From Lutibacillus sp052034115 (GTDB lineage Bacteria > Actinomycetota > Actinomycetes > Actinomycetales > Dermatophilaceae), in the NCBI GenBank assembly GCA_052034115.1, contig JBPOIZ010000019.1, forward strand, positions 1-50,219: 50,219 nucleotides of DNA, read 5' to 3'. Shown piece after piece: positions 39,843 through 47,955 of this stretch (within the stretch, counting starts at the first letter, position 1; each line of letters opens with the position of its first letter). Position numbers and translations under genes: made by a program. Under the pieces are notes generated by a model. The model made no database searches. It worked only from the letters and a program-made list of their open reading frames with translations, and was not told the origin of the DNA.

Positions 39843-40445
39843 TCAGCCCTGGCCGCGCTGGCGCCGCTGCCGACGGGCGCGGATCGAGTTGGCGCGGCCC
39901 TTGATGTGGAACGGCTTCCAGTCCTTGGTGGTCGTCGCATCGTTCTTCGGCGCCTCGCGCAGGCCCGGGTCACTCGAATATGCCCCGGGGCCTTCGATCG
40001 GGGTGGCCTCGGGCCGCAGCGCGGTGATGGTGCACGACTCGCGCCATTCGCGTTCGGCGTCCGGGCGGCTGTTCAGACGCTTGGCCGCCAGCGCCTGGAC
40101 CGCCGCGTCATACTCCGCCGAGGCGGCGGTGAGCACCTCGACCTGGGCGCGGACCCGCAGCAGCCGACCGCCGGTGTCCTTGCTCTTCGTGACGAGCTCG
40201 ACCGATGCCGGCAGATGCGGCAGGTGCTGCTCGCCCGGGCCGTTGAGGACATAGGCCGTCTCGCCGGTCCACGCATACCAGGCCGGCCACGCGCGGTCCC
40301 CAGGGACATCGATCCAGAGCAGGCCGGACTTGTTCATGGCCTCGGCGAGCAGGGCGGCCGGGTTGTCAGCCGGCGGCTCTGGTGCCGTTGCAGGGGCGGT
40401 CGCAGCGGCAGGGGCGGCGGGGACCTCGGGAGCGATGTCGGTCAC
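39843..40445 (-). CDS. PPOx-like split-barrel protein, possibly flavin/F420-binding
   Basis: 200 residues. After a Pro/Ala-rich N-terminus the segment LLWIDVPGDRAWPAWYAWTGETAYVLNGPGEQHLPHL and RLLRVRAQVEVL resembles pyridoxamine-phosphate-oxidase-type split barrels. The tail is very basic (NSIRARRQRRQRGQG). It may bind a cofactor or nucleic acid via the tail; I cannot fix a function. GTG 40445 is 6 nt after TACCCT on the minus strand. It is downstream of a divergent intergenic region that also holds the CATAGG repeats of the malyl-CoA lyase operon. Confidence 0.65.
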   Translation of the reverse strand: MTDIAPEVPAAPAAATAPATAPEPPADNPAALLAEAMNKSGLLWIDVPGDRAWPAWYAWTGETAYVLNGPGEQHLPHLPASVELVTKSKDTGGRLLRVRAQVEVLTAASAEYDAAVQALAAKRLNSRPDAEREWRESCTITALRPEATPIEGPGAYSSDPGLREAPKNDATTTKDWKPFHIKGRANSIRARRQRRQRGQG

Positions 40446-40479
40446 CTGCCCAGGGTAGCCCGCAGGGGGTGAGGGGGGT

Positions 40480-40520
40480 CATAGGCCTTCCGTCATAGGT
40501 CCTGGGTCTTCCGGCATAGG
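40480..40520 (+). promoter_or_regulatory. Three CATAGG direct repeats upstream of the malyl-CoA lyase operon
   Basis: CATAGG occurs at 40480-40485, 40494-40499 and 40515-40520, spacings 14 and 21 bp. The last two are part of longer CTTCCGNCATAGG copies. TAGCGT at 40541-40546 could be the -10, placing the repeats around the -35: a possible activator or repressor site. Confidence 0.45.
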
Positions 40521-40579
40521 TTGGCTCCGATGGCCGCTGCTAGCGTGCCGAGCGGCGGCGAACGTCATGAGGAGGCGTC

Positions 40580-41668
40580 ATGCGCAGTGCGAAGGACTTC
40601 TTCCGTCCGTTGGCGATGGGGGCTCCGCAGCCGCTGCGCGAGATCCCGGTCCGCCCGAGCCGGGTCATCCACTTCTTCGACCCGAGCAACGCGAGGATGG
40701 CCGCCAAGGTGCCCGACTTGGTCGGCACCGTCGACATCCTCCTGGGCAACCTCGAGGACGGGGTCAAAGCCGAGAACAAGCTGGCCGCGCGGGAGGGTCT
40801 GCTTCGGATCGGTCAGGACGTCGACTTCGGGACCACGACGCAACTGTGGACCCGCCTCAACGCCCTCGACTCGCCATGGTTCCTCGACGACATCAGCACG
40901 CTCGTGCCCGCCATCGGCCACCGGCTCGACGTCGTCATGATCCCCAAGGTCGAAGGCGCCGAGGACATCCACTATGTCGACCGTCTGCTTGCCCAGTTGG
41001 AGGCCAAGGCCGGTCTCGACCGGCCGATCCTCGTGCACGCCATCCTCGAGACCGCCCGCGGCGTGGCCAACGTCGAAGAGATCTGTGCCGCGTCACCACG
41101 CATGCAGGGGCTCTCGCTCGGCCCGGCGGACCTGGCGGCCTCCCGGCGGATGAAGACCACGCGGGTCGGCGGCGGCCACCCCGGCTACCTCGTGCGCCAG
41201 GACCCCGACCCGGCCGATCCGGACGGGATCAGCGCACCGCGGGCGGCCTACCAGCAGGATTTGTGGCACTACACCATTGCCCGGATGGTCGACGCGTGCG
41301 CGATGAACGGCCTCCTGCCCTTCTACGGGCCGTTCGGGGACATCAAGGACGTCGTGGCCTGCGAGGACCAGTTCCGCAACGCCTACCTGCTCGGGTGCGT
41401 CGGGGCCTGGAGCCTGCACCCGGTGCAGGTCGGGATCGCCAAGAAGGTGTTCAGCCCCGACCCGGCCGACGTCGCCCACGCCCGGCGGGTCGTCGAGGCC
41501 ATGGGTGACGGCACCGGCGCGGTCATGCTTGGCGGAAAGATGGAGGACGACGCCAGCCTCAAGCAGTGCCAGGTGCTGCTCGCCCTGGCCGAACAGCTCG
41601 CAACGCTCGACCCCGAGCTAGCCGCGGCATACGCCGACGCCGGCACGACAGGAGGAACGAAGGAATGA
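40580..41668 (+). CDS. CoA ester lyase, L-malyl-CoA/beta-methylmalyl-CoA lyase type
   Basis: 362 residues of the HpcH/HpaI-CitE TIM-barrel superfamily. DFFRPLAMGAPQPLREIPVRPSRVIHFFDPSN and NLEDGVKAENK (metal-binding E-D) start the barrel; IPKVEGAEDIHYVDRLL and LGPADLAASRRMKTTRVGGGHPGYLV are the malyl-CoA lyase-specific blocks. Family enzymes cleave malyl-CoA to acetyl-CoA and glyoxylate, or methylmalyl-CoA to propionyl-CoA and glyoxylate, as in the ethylmalonyl-CoA pathway. ATGAGGAGGCGTC before ATG 40580 is a strong ribosome binding site. It overlaps the next gene (ATGA) and both are HpcH/HpaI paralogues, as in streptomycetes. Confidence 0.88.
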   Translation: MRSAKDFFRPLAMGAPQPLREIPVRPSRVIHFFDPSNARMAAKVPDLVGTVDILLGNLEDGVKAENKLAAREGLLRIGQDVDFGTTTQLWTRLNALDSPWFLDDISTLVPAIGHRLDVVMIPKVEGAEDIHYVDRLLAQLEAKAGLDRPILVHAILETARGVANVEEICAASPRMQGLSLGPADLAASRRMKTTRVGGGHPGYLVRQDPDPADPDGISAPRAAYQQDLWHYTIARMVDACAMNGLLPFYGPFGDIKDVVACEDQFRNAYLLGCVGAWSLHPVQVGIAKKVFSPDPADVAHARRVVEAMGDGTGAVMLGGKMEDDASLKQCQVLLALAEQLATLDPELAAAYADAGTTGGTKE

Positions 41669-42540
41669 CAGCGGCATACCGTCCGCGCCGGTCGGTGCTC
41701 TACATGCCCGCGGCGAACGAGAGGGCGTTGGAGAAGGCCAAGACCATCCCGTGCGACGCCCTCATCCTCGACCTGGAGGACTCCGTCGCTCCGGACGCGA
41801 AGGAGCAGGCCCGGGTCGCCGCGTGCGCCGCGGTGCGCTCCGGAGAATACGGCCGGCGTGAGCTGACCATCCGGATCAACGCCGTCGGCACCGAGTGGCA
41901 CTGGGCCGACCTGATGGCGGCCTGTGCGGCGGCGCCGGACGGGATCGTCGTGCCGAAGGTCAACTCCCGCAAGGCCGTGCACGACCTGGTGCGCTGCCTG
42001 GAGCGGTTCAAGGCGCCGAAGCGCACCAAGCTGTGGGCGATGGTGGAGACCCCGGAGGCCATCCTCGAGGTCGACCGGATCGCCTCTGGCTCCTCGCGGC
42101 TGGCGGTGCTCGTCATGGGCACCAACGACCTGGTCAAGGAGCTCGGGGCCCGGCACATCCCCGGCCGCGGCAACATCGCGACCGCCCTCCAGATGTCCGT
42201 GCTGGCCGCCCGCGCCGCGGGGGTTTCCATCGTCGACGGCGTGTTCAACGACGTCCAGGACGCCGAGGGCTTCGCCGCCGAGTGCCGCCAGGGGCGCGAC
42301 TACGGTTTCGACGGCAAGACGCTCATCCACCCCGGACAGGTCCAGGCGTGCAACGAGGCGTTCGCGCCGAGCGAGGCCGACGTCGAGGACGCCCGCGGGA
42401 TGATCGCAGCGTTCGAGGAGGCGCTGGCACAGAAGAAGGGCGTGGCGACCTACAAGGGCAAGATGATCGAGAACCTCCACGTCGACACCGCCCGCAAGGT
42501 GCTGGCGATGGACGAGGCGATCAGGGCCGCGGTCAGCTGA
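41665..42540 (+). CDS. CitE-like protein, (S)-malyl-CoA thioesterase/lyase type
   Basis: 291 residues, same superfamily but CitE-like: PRRSVLYMPAANERALEKA, DALILDLEDSVAPDAKEQAR (metal Asp/Glu) and VVPKVNSRKAVHDLV. PGRGNIATALQMSVLAARAAG and GKTLIHPGQVQACNEAFAP (closing strands) are typical of Mcl2/CitE. In Rhodobacter the second homologue acts as malyl-CoA thioesterase; which activity applies here is not decidable. It starts inside the previous stop with GGAGGAACGAAGGA ahead. The two genes are probably one functional unit with the acyl-CoA dehydrogenase at 44481. Confidence 0.85.
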   Translation: MTAAYRPRRSVLYMPAANERALEKAKTIPCDALILDLEDSVAPDAKEQARVAACAAVRSGEYGRRELTIRINAVGTEWHWADLMAACAAAPDGIVVPKVNSRKAVHDLVRCLERFKAPKRTKLWAMVETPEAILEVDRIASGSSRLAVLVMGTNDLVKELGARHIPGRGNIATALQMSVLAARAAGVSIVDGVFNDVQDAEGFAAECRQGRDYGFDGKTLIHPGQVQACNEAFAPSEADVEDARGMIAAFEEALAQKKGVATYKGKMIENLHVDTARKVLAMDEAIRAAVS

Positions 42541-42546
42541 CGCCGG

Positions 42547-43404
42547 TCACCACCGGGACACCGCGGCGGCCATGAGCTCGCCGAAGAACTCGTCGGCGTC
42601 GACGGCATACCCACGACGGGTGAACCACCCGGCGATGTTCTGCGCGTCGCGGTGGAGGAAGTCCTGGCCATGCGGGTTGCCGATAACGTCGACGATCTGC
42701 GGCCAGTCGATGATGACGATGCGGTCAGCGGCGAGCAGGACGTTGTAGGGCGACAGGTCGCCGTGCGCCCAGCCCTCCTCCGCGAGCCGGAGCATGGCCC
42801 GGCGCAGTTGGTCGAAGAGTTCGGGGAGCAGGTCCGACGGCGGTCGGGTCTGGGCGAGCCGGGGCGCCCCATAACCCTCCGACGTGCCGATGAACTCCAT
42901 GAGCATCTCGGTGTCGGTGATCTGTACGGGGTAGGGGACCGGCAGGTCGAGCTCCCACATCCGGCCCAGTGCGCCGAACTCGGCCCAGGCCCACTGGGCA
43001 CCGATGAGGTCCTTGCCGAAGGCGGTCCGGGTCGCCATGGCTCGCATCTCCCGGGACCGGCGGACCCGGCGTCCTTCGACGTAGCCTGCATCGCGGTGGA
43101 ACAGGCGGTGTTCCTTGGCGCGGAATCGTTTGGCGGCCATGAACGAGTCCCGGACCGGCATACCGACGCCGGCATCGGGGACCCACCGCCGGATGAGATG
43201 GACGTCGGCCTCCTTGCCGGTCTTGAGCACGCCGAGGTCCGCTTCGACGGCGCCGAGGTCGGTGATGACCCAGTCGGGTCGTGGCGTGGGTCCGTGCGTT
43301 GCGCCGTCCCACGACGACCAACGCTGGCCTTCCGGCGGCGCGTCGGGTCGAGAGTCGAGCGAGAAGTCAGTGTGCTCGGAGGCCGAGCGGTCGAGCGAGG
43401 TCAC
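42547..43404 (-). CDS. RIO-type serine/threonine kinase
   Basis: 285 residues. The RIO fold is clear: VLKTGKEADVHLIRRW (nucleotide loop), FMAAKRFRAKEHRLF (ATP-binding Lys), then EEGWAHGDLSPYNVLLAADRIVIIDWPQIVD, with catalytic HGD-SPYN and the metal-binding IDWPQ. RIO kinases are atypical kinases, known from ribosome biogenesis in archaea and eukaryotes; bacterial roles are poorly known. GTG 43404 has GGAGCACACCT before it; an upstream 33-codon frame with a better site overlaps the start. It converges on the malyl-CoA lyase operon with 6 bp. Confidence 0.88.
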   Translation of the reverse strand: MTSLDRSASEHTDFSLDSRPDAPPEGQRWSSWDGATHGPTPRPDWVITDLGAVEADLGVLKTGKEADVHLIRRWVPDAGVGMPVRDSFMAAKRFRAKEHRLFHRDAGYVEGRRVRRSREMRAMATRTAFGKDLIGAQWAWAEFGALGRMWELDLPVPYPVQITDTEMLMEFIGTSEGYGAPRLAQTRPPSDLLPELFDQLRRAMLRLAEEGWAHGDLSPYNVLLAADRIVIIDWPQIVDVIGNPHGQDFLHRDAQNIAGWFTRRGYAVDADEFFGELMAAAVSRW

Positions 43405-43465
43405 AGGTGTGCTCCTGGAGAAGAAGGGGTGAGGCGCAGGCGGCAGCCACAACGGTGCTGGTCAT
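43367..43465 (-). CDS. Short upstream ORF overlapping the RIO kinase start
   Basis: ATG 43465 to TGA 43367, 32 residues starting MTSTVVAAACASPLLLQEHT. GGAAGGAGG stands 6 nt upstream, one of the strongest ribosome binding sites of the window, far better than that of the kinase. It runs over the kinase start at 43404 in another frame. It may be a leader peptide that couples or limits kinase translation. No known peptide is recognised. Confidence 0.4.
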   Translation of the reverse strand: MTSTVVAAACASPLLLQEHTCDLARPLGLRAH

Positions 43466-43589
43466 GCCATCCCTCCTTCCGCTCGGGTGCGGTGACGCAC
43501 GTCGTCGATCCAGTGTCCACGGCGAGCCGGTGCTCCGGCAACGGGATATGTGCCGGTTGGTCGCGTCGAGGCAGGGCTACGCTGCCCCG

Positions 43590-44387
<798 letters not shown>

Positions 44388-44480
44388 GGCGTCACAGGGG
44401 GTCGCCGTGCCGGGGCCATGGCCCACTCGGCATACTCACAAGTGACGACGAACCCCACGAATGACGAAGGTGAGTGCTCC

Positions 44481-45683
44481 ATGGGACGGCTGCAGACGAC
44501 CGAGGGTTTGACCGAGACGCAGGTGGAGCTGCTCGCTCTGGTCCGGCAGTTCGTCGACGAGCAGATCATTCCGGTTGCGACCGAGCTGGAGCACCAGGAC
44601 GAGTACCCGGCCGAGATCGTCGAGGGCATGAAGGAGATGGGGATCTTCGGCCTGATGATCCCCGAGGAGTACGGCGGGCTCGGTGAGTCGCTGCTCACCT
44701 ACGCCCTCACCGTGGAGGAGATCGCCCGCGGCTGGATGAGCGTCTCGGGCATCATCAACACCCACTTCATCGTGGCCTACATGCTCATCCAGCACGGCAC
44801 CGAGGAGCAGAAGCAGCACTACCTGCCGAAGATGGCGACCGGGGAGATCCGCGGCGCGTTCTCGATGTCCGAGCCGGGGCTGGGCTCGGACGTGGCGGCG
44901 ATCCGCACCAAGGCAGTTCGCGAGGGTGACTCGGAGAACTGGGTCATCGACGGCCAGAAGATGTGGCTGACCAACGGTGGCACGAGCAACCTCGTCGCGG
45001 TCCTGGTCAAGACCGACCTCGGCGAGAGCAGCGTCTACCGGAACATGACCACCTTCCTTATCGACAAGGAGTCCGGCTTCGGCCAGACGGCTCAGGGCGT
45101 GACCGTCCCGGGCAAGATCGAAAAGATGGGCTACAAGGGGGTCGACACCACCGAGCTGGTGTTGGAGGGCCACCGCACGACCACCGCGCAGATTCTCGGC
45201 GGCGTGCCGGGCAAGGGCTTCTACCAGATGATGGACGGCGTCGAGGTCGGCCGGGTCAATGTCGCCGCCCGGGCCTGTGGGGTCTCGATGCGTGCCTTCG
45301 AGCTGGGCATTGCCTACGCCCAACAGCGGGAGACCTTCGGCAAGAAGATCGCCGAGCACCAGGGCATCCTCTTCCGCCTCGCCGACATGGCCACCAAGGT
45401 CGAGGCCAGCCACCAGATGATGGTCAAGGCGGCTCGGCTCAAGGATGCCGGCGCCCGCAACGACCTCGAAGCCGGTATGGCGAAGTACCTCGCCGCCGAG
45501 AACTGCGCCGACGTCGTCGAGCAGTCGTTCCGCATCCACGGCGGTTATGGGTATTCGAAGGAGTACGAGATCGAGCGGCTCTACCGCGAGGCCCCCATGC
45601 TACTCATCGGGGAGGGCACCGCCGAGATCCAGAAGATGATCATCGGCCGGCGGCTCCTGGAGGATTTCAAACTCAAGGGCTGA
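44481..45683 (+). CDS. Acyl-CoA dehydrogenase
   Basis: 400 residues. Domains: N-terminal helices (MIPEEYGGLGES), beta domain AFSMSEPGLGSDVAAIRTKA and KMWLTNGGTSNLVAVLVKT (FAD contacts), C-terminal helices with RETFGKKIAEHQGILFRLADMATK, the IHGGYGYSKEYEIERLYREAP, and IGEGTAEIQKMIIGRRLL, where the Glu of EGT is in the place of the catalytic base in short-chain members. It oxidises an acyl-CoA to the enoyl-CoA using FAD/ETF. Its closeness to the malyl-CoA lyase pair suggests a methylsuccinyl-CoA dehydrogenase-like role, but it is shorter than proteobacterial Mcd; undecided. ATG 44481 is preferred. Confidence 0.92.
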   Translation: MGRLQTTEGLTETQVELLALVRQFVDEQIIPVATELEHQDEYPAEIVEGMKEMGIFGLMIPEEYGGLGESLLTYALTVEEIARGWMSVSGIINTHFIVAYMLIQHGTEEQKQHYLPKMATGEIRGAFSMSEPGLGSDVAAIRTKAVREGDSENWVIDGQKMWLTNGGTSNLVAVLVKTDLGESSVYRNMTTFLIDKESGFGQTAQGVTVPGKIEKMGYKGVDTTELVLEGHRTTTAQILGGVPGKGFYQMMDGVEVGRVNVAARACGVSMRAFELGIAYAQQRETFGKKIAEHQGILFRLADMATKVEASHQMMVKAARLKDAGARNDLEAGMAKYLAAENCADVVEQSFRIHGGYGYSKEYEIERLYREAPMLLIGEGTAEIQKMIIGRRLLEDFKLKG

Positions 45684-45750
45684 CTCTTCCGATTCCCCTC
45701 GTTGGGGCCAGGGCCCTGCCGCTCGGCGCACGGGCGCAAGGCGACGGCGC

Positions 45751-46116
45751 TTACCAGGCCAGCAGCCCGGCGGCTGCCGAGGCGAGGTTCGACGCAAGCA
45801 CGACCAGCGCCAGGTCGACGGTGTGGTCTGGTCGCCACCACCTGCTCAGCAGCGCCCACTCGACGACGACCGCGGCGATCTCGACTCCCGCCCAGCCGAC
45901 CCAGGTGTTCGTCGAGACCGCAACGGCATACGCGAGAGGGTGGGTGAGCAGGTTCGCCGCGACCGCGCCGAGGAGGGCGTCGCGCCAGCGGGCCCATCGC
46001 CAGCGCACCGCCAGTGCGCTGAGCATCGGGACCTCGAGGGCTAGGGTGAGCGCCAACGCCTGGGCGTAGCTGGTCAGGGCGGAGTTGGTCAGAGCGGCGA
46101 GCTCCAAGGGGGTCAC
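45751..46116 (-). CDS. Small membrane protein with a THP motif
   Basis: 121 residues, about four helices: YAQALALTLALEVPMLSALAV, then LLGAVAANLLTHPLAYAVAVS, VGWAGVEIAAVVVEWALLS and VDLALVVLASNLASAAAGLLAW. N-x-x-T-H-P in a helix and intramembrane Glu residues are notable and are seen in an uncharacterised membrane family. GTG 46116 is only 3 bp from the ATG of the next gene on the other strand, so the two start regions overlap. Function unknown. Confidence 0.72.
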   Translation of the reverse strand: MTPLELAALTNSALTSYAQALALTLALEVPMLSALAVRWRWARWRDALLGAVAANLLTHPLAYAVAVSTNTWVGWAGVEIAAVVVEWALLSRWWRPDHTVDLALVVLASNLASAAAGLLAW

Positions 46117-46119
46117 CGG

Positions 46120-47118
46120 ATGGCAGTCGCGGCCGCACCGGCATCGGCGCGCGCTTCAACGTCGGTCGCCACCTGGGCCGCCCCGGCCTTTGCCCTGGCG
46201 ATGCTGGTGGCGGCTGGCCTGGCGATCCGGGCCTCGCTGGCCGTCGCTGTCGTGGGCCTGATCGTGTTCGGCATCCTCCACAACGTCCTCGAGCTGAGGT
46301 ATGTCGTCGGCCGGTTCGGCGCGGTCCTCGCCGGGACCGGGGTCGGAATGCTCATCGCACTGATCTCCGTCATCGTGGCTGCTCGGGCGCTGTCGGCGGG
46401 GCTCGGGCGCTGGTCCATCGTCGTCGAGATCCTGGCAGCCTACGGGGTGCTCGCCTGGGCCGCAGAGGTGTGGCTGCGCGGGGCGCAGCGCGTCATCGTC
46501 CTCGGATCGGTCGTGGTAGCGGCCGTGGCGTCGGTGGCCTTCCCCGCCTACTACGTCGTGCTCATCACCCATCTGCACAACGTCGTCCCACTCGTCGTCC
46601 TCTGGGACTGGTCACGGCAGCTCGCCGACCGGCCACGCAAGGCCTTTCGCGCGGTGAGCCTCTGCTGGGTCATCGCGGTCCCGGCAGTGATCCTCCTGGG
46701 GTTCGCCGATCCGTGGCTTGCCAGCGGCAGCGACGTCGTGGCCTCGCTGACCAACGGCGCGTCGCTGACGACGGCGACGACCCCGCCCGACCTGGCCGGC
46801 TCGGCGGTGGTCGCTGCGCGGTGGCTCACCGTCTTCGCCTTCCTGCAGACCATGCACTACGTCGTGTGGGTCGGCTTCCTGCCCTGGGCGGGTGGGTCAG
46901 CGAACCGCACCGTCGAGAGTCGGTGGCCGGGGGCATCCAGGCGCCGGGTCTGGGGCTTCGGGCTGCTCCTCGCTGCGCTCCTGGCCGTCGTGTTGGTCAC
47001 CGACTACGCCCAGGGTCGTGGCGTCTACGCGACCCTGGCCACGTATCACGTCTATCTGGAGATCCCGGTCGTCCTCGCCCTTCTCGCGGGGACCGCTACG
47101 AGAGGAACCCCGCCATGA
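46120..47118 (+). CDS. Polytopic membrane protein with five intramembrane histidines
   Basis: 332 residues, eight or nine hydrophobic helices. The only histidines are His54 (GILHNVLELRYVVGRFG), His151 and His153 (LITHLHNVVPLVVLWDW), His246 (LQTMHYVVWVGFLPW) and His310 (ATYHVYLEIPVVLAL), all in or at the edge of predicted helices, together with Glu58 and Glu314. Such placement suggests a metal or haem site. I do not recognise the family; it does not show the Brp/Blh or fatty-acid desaturase His boxes. ATG 46120 has AAGGGG upstream. A 45-residue single-helix protein is coupled downstream (ATGA). Confidence 0.72.
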   Translation: MAVAAAPASARASTSVATWAAPAFALAMLVAAGLAIRASLAVAVVGLIVFGILHNVLELRYVVGRFGAVLAGTGVGMLIALISVIVAARALSAGLGRWSIVVEILAAYGVLAWAAEVWLRGAQRVIVLGSVVVAAVASVAFPAYYVVLITHLHNVVPLVVLWDWSRQLADRPRKAFRAVSLCWVIAVPAVILLGFADPWLASGSDVVASLTNGASLTTATTPPDLAGSAVVAARWLTVFAFLQTMHYVVWVGFLPWAGGSANRTVESRWPGASRRRVWGFGLLLAALLAVVLVTDYAQGRGVYATLATYHVYLEIPVVLALLAGTATRGTPP

Positions 47119-47252
47119 AGTCCTCCCTCATCCCGTTCGACGCCGCCCCCCAACCGGACCCCTCCTCCGGAGCCTGGATCGTCGTCCTGGTTCTTGTGGC
47201 CGCTGCGGTGGCGGCCGCCGTGGCGGTGTGGCGCCGGAGTCGGCGGCGCTGA
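47115..47252 (+). CDS. 45-residue single-helix membrane protein
   Basis: ATG 47115 overlaps the stop of the histidine-rich gene (ATGA), with GAGAGG upstream. The protein has a polar N-terminus (MKSSLIPFDAAPQPDPSSG), one helix WIVVLVLVAAAVAAAVAVW and a basic end RRSRRR, predicting N-out/C-in. Strict coupling suggests it is an accessory subunit of the membrane protein before it. Confidence 0.65.
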   Translation: MKSSLIPFDAAPQPDPSSGAWIVVLVLVAAAVAAAVAVWRRSRRR

Positions 47253-47266
47253 GGGACAATGGGGGC

Positions 47267-47845
47267 ATGACCGCGCAGCCGTCCCGTCGCATGCCGCCCC
47301 GGATGGGGCTCGCCCTCGAATACCCCATGTCGCTGGGTACCTTCGACAAGTACGACGACGCCCAACGGGCCGTCGACTACCTGTCGGATCACGGGTTCCC
47401 GGTGGAGAACGTCCTCATCGTCGGCACCGAGCTCAAACAGCTCGAACGCGTCACCGGGCGGCTGACCACCGGGCGGGTGCTGCTCGGCGGCGCGCTGTCG
47501 GGCCTGTGGTTGGGACTGTTCGTCGGCCTGGTCTTCTCGCTCTTCGAGTCCGACGTCCAGCCGCTCGCGGTCATTCTTTCGACGATGTTGTATGGCGCGC
47601 TCTTCGGGCTCGTGTGGGCGTTCATCGGCTACAAACTCGCAGGGGGGCGGCGGGACTTCACCTCGGTGAGCCAGGTGGTGGCCACGAAGTACGAGGTGCT
47701 CGCCGAGCACAAGGTGGCCGAGCAGGGCCGCCAGCTGCTCCGAGATGGGGGCATCCTGGCACCGGTGTGGACACCCTCGGCCCCGGTGCAGCCCTCGGTC
47801 ACCGATCTTGGGTCGACCCCACCCCCGCCGCCGGCGGTTCCGTAG
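47267..47845 (+). CDS. General stress protein 17M-like membrane protein (Rv1234 type)
   Basis: 192 residues. An N-terminal alpha/beta segment (FDKYDDAQRAVDYLSDHGFPVENVLIVG) of the general stress protein 17M type, a glycine-rich pair of helices (LLGGALSGLWLGLFVGLVFSLF and LSTMLYGALFGLVWAFIGYKLA), then a cytosolic region VVATKYEVLAEHKVAEQGRQLL with a Pro-rich tail. ATG 47267 is 6 nt after GACAAT (47255-47260). In M. tuberculosis Rv1234 lies a few genes past mrp, as here. Role unknown, likely stress-related. Confidence 0.83.
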   Translation: MTAQPSRRMPPRMGLALEYPMSLGTFDKYDDAQRAVDYLSDHGFPVENVLIVGTELKQLERVTGRLTTGRVLLGGALSGLWLGLFVGLVFSLFESDVQPLAVILSTMLYGALFGLVWAFIGYKLAGGRRDFTSVSQVVATKYEVLAEHKVAEQGRQLLRDGGILAPVWTPSAPVQPSVTDLGSTPPPPPAVP

Positions 47846-47955
47846 CCCCACCGGCTCAGTGTCCCCGCCGGCTCGGCGACCCTCAGGCCCGCGGAGCCTG
47901 GCCATGTCGGCACCCGCCGACCAGGAGGACGGCGAGGCGCCGGGCCGCCGCAGTG

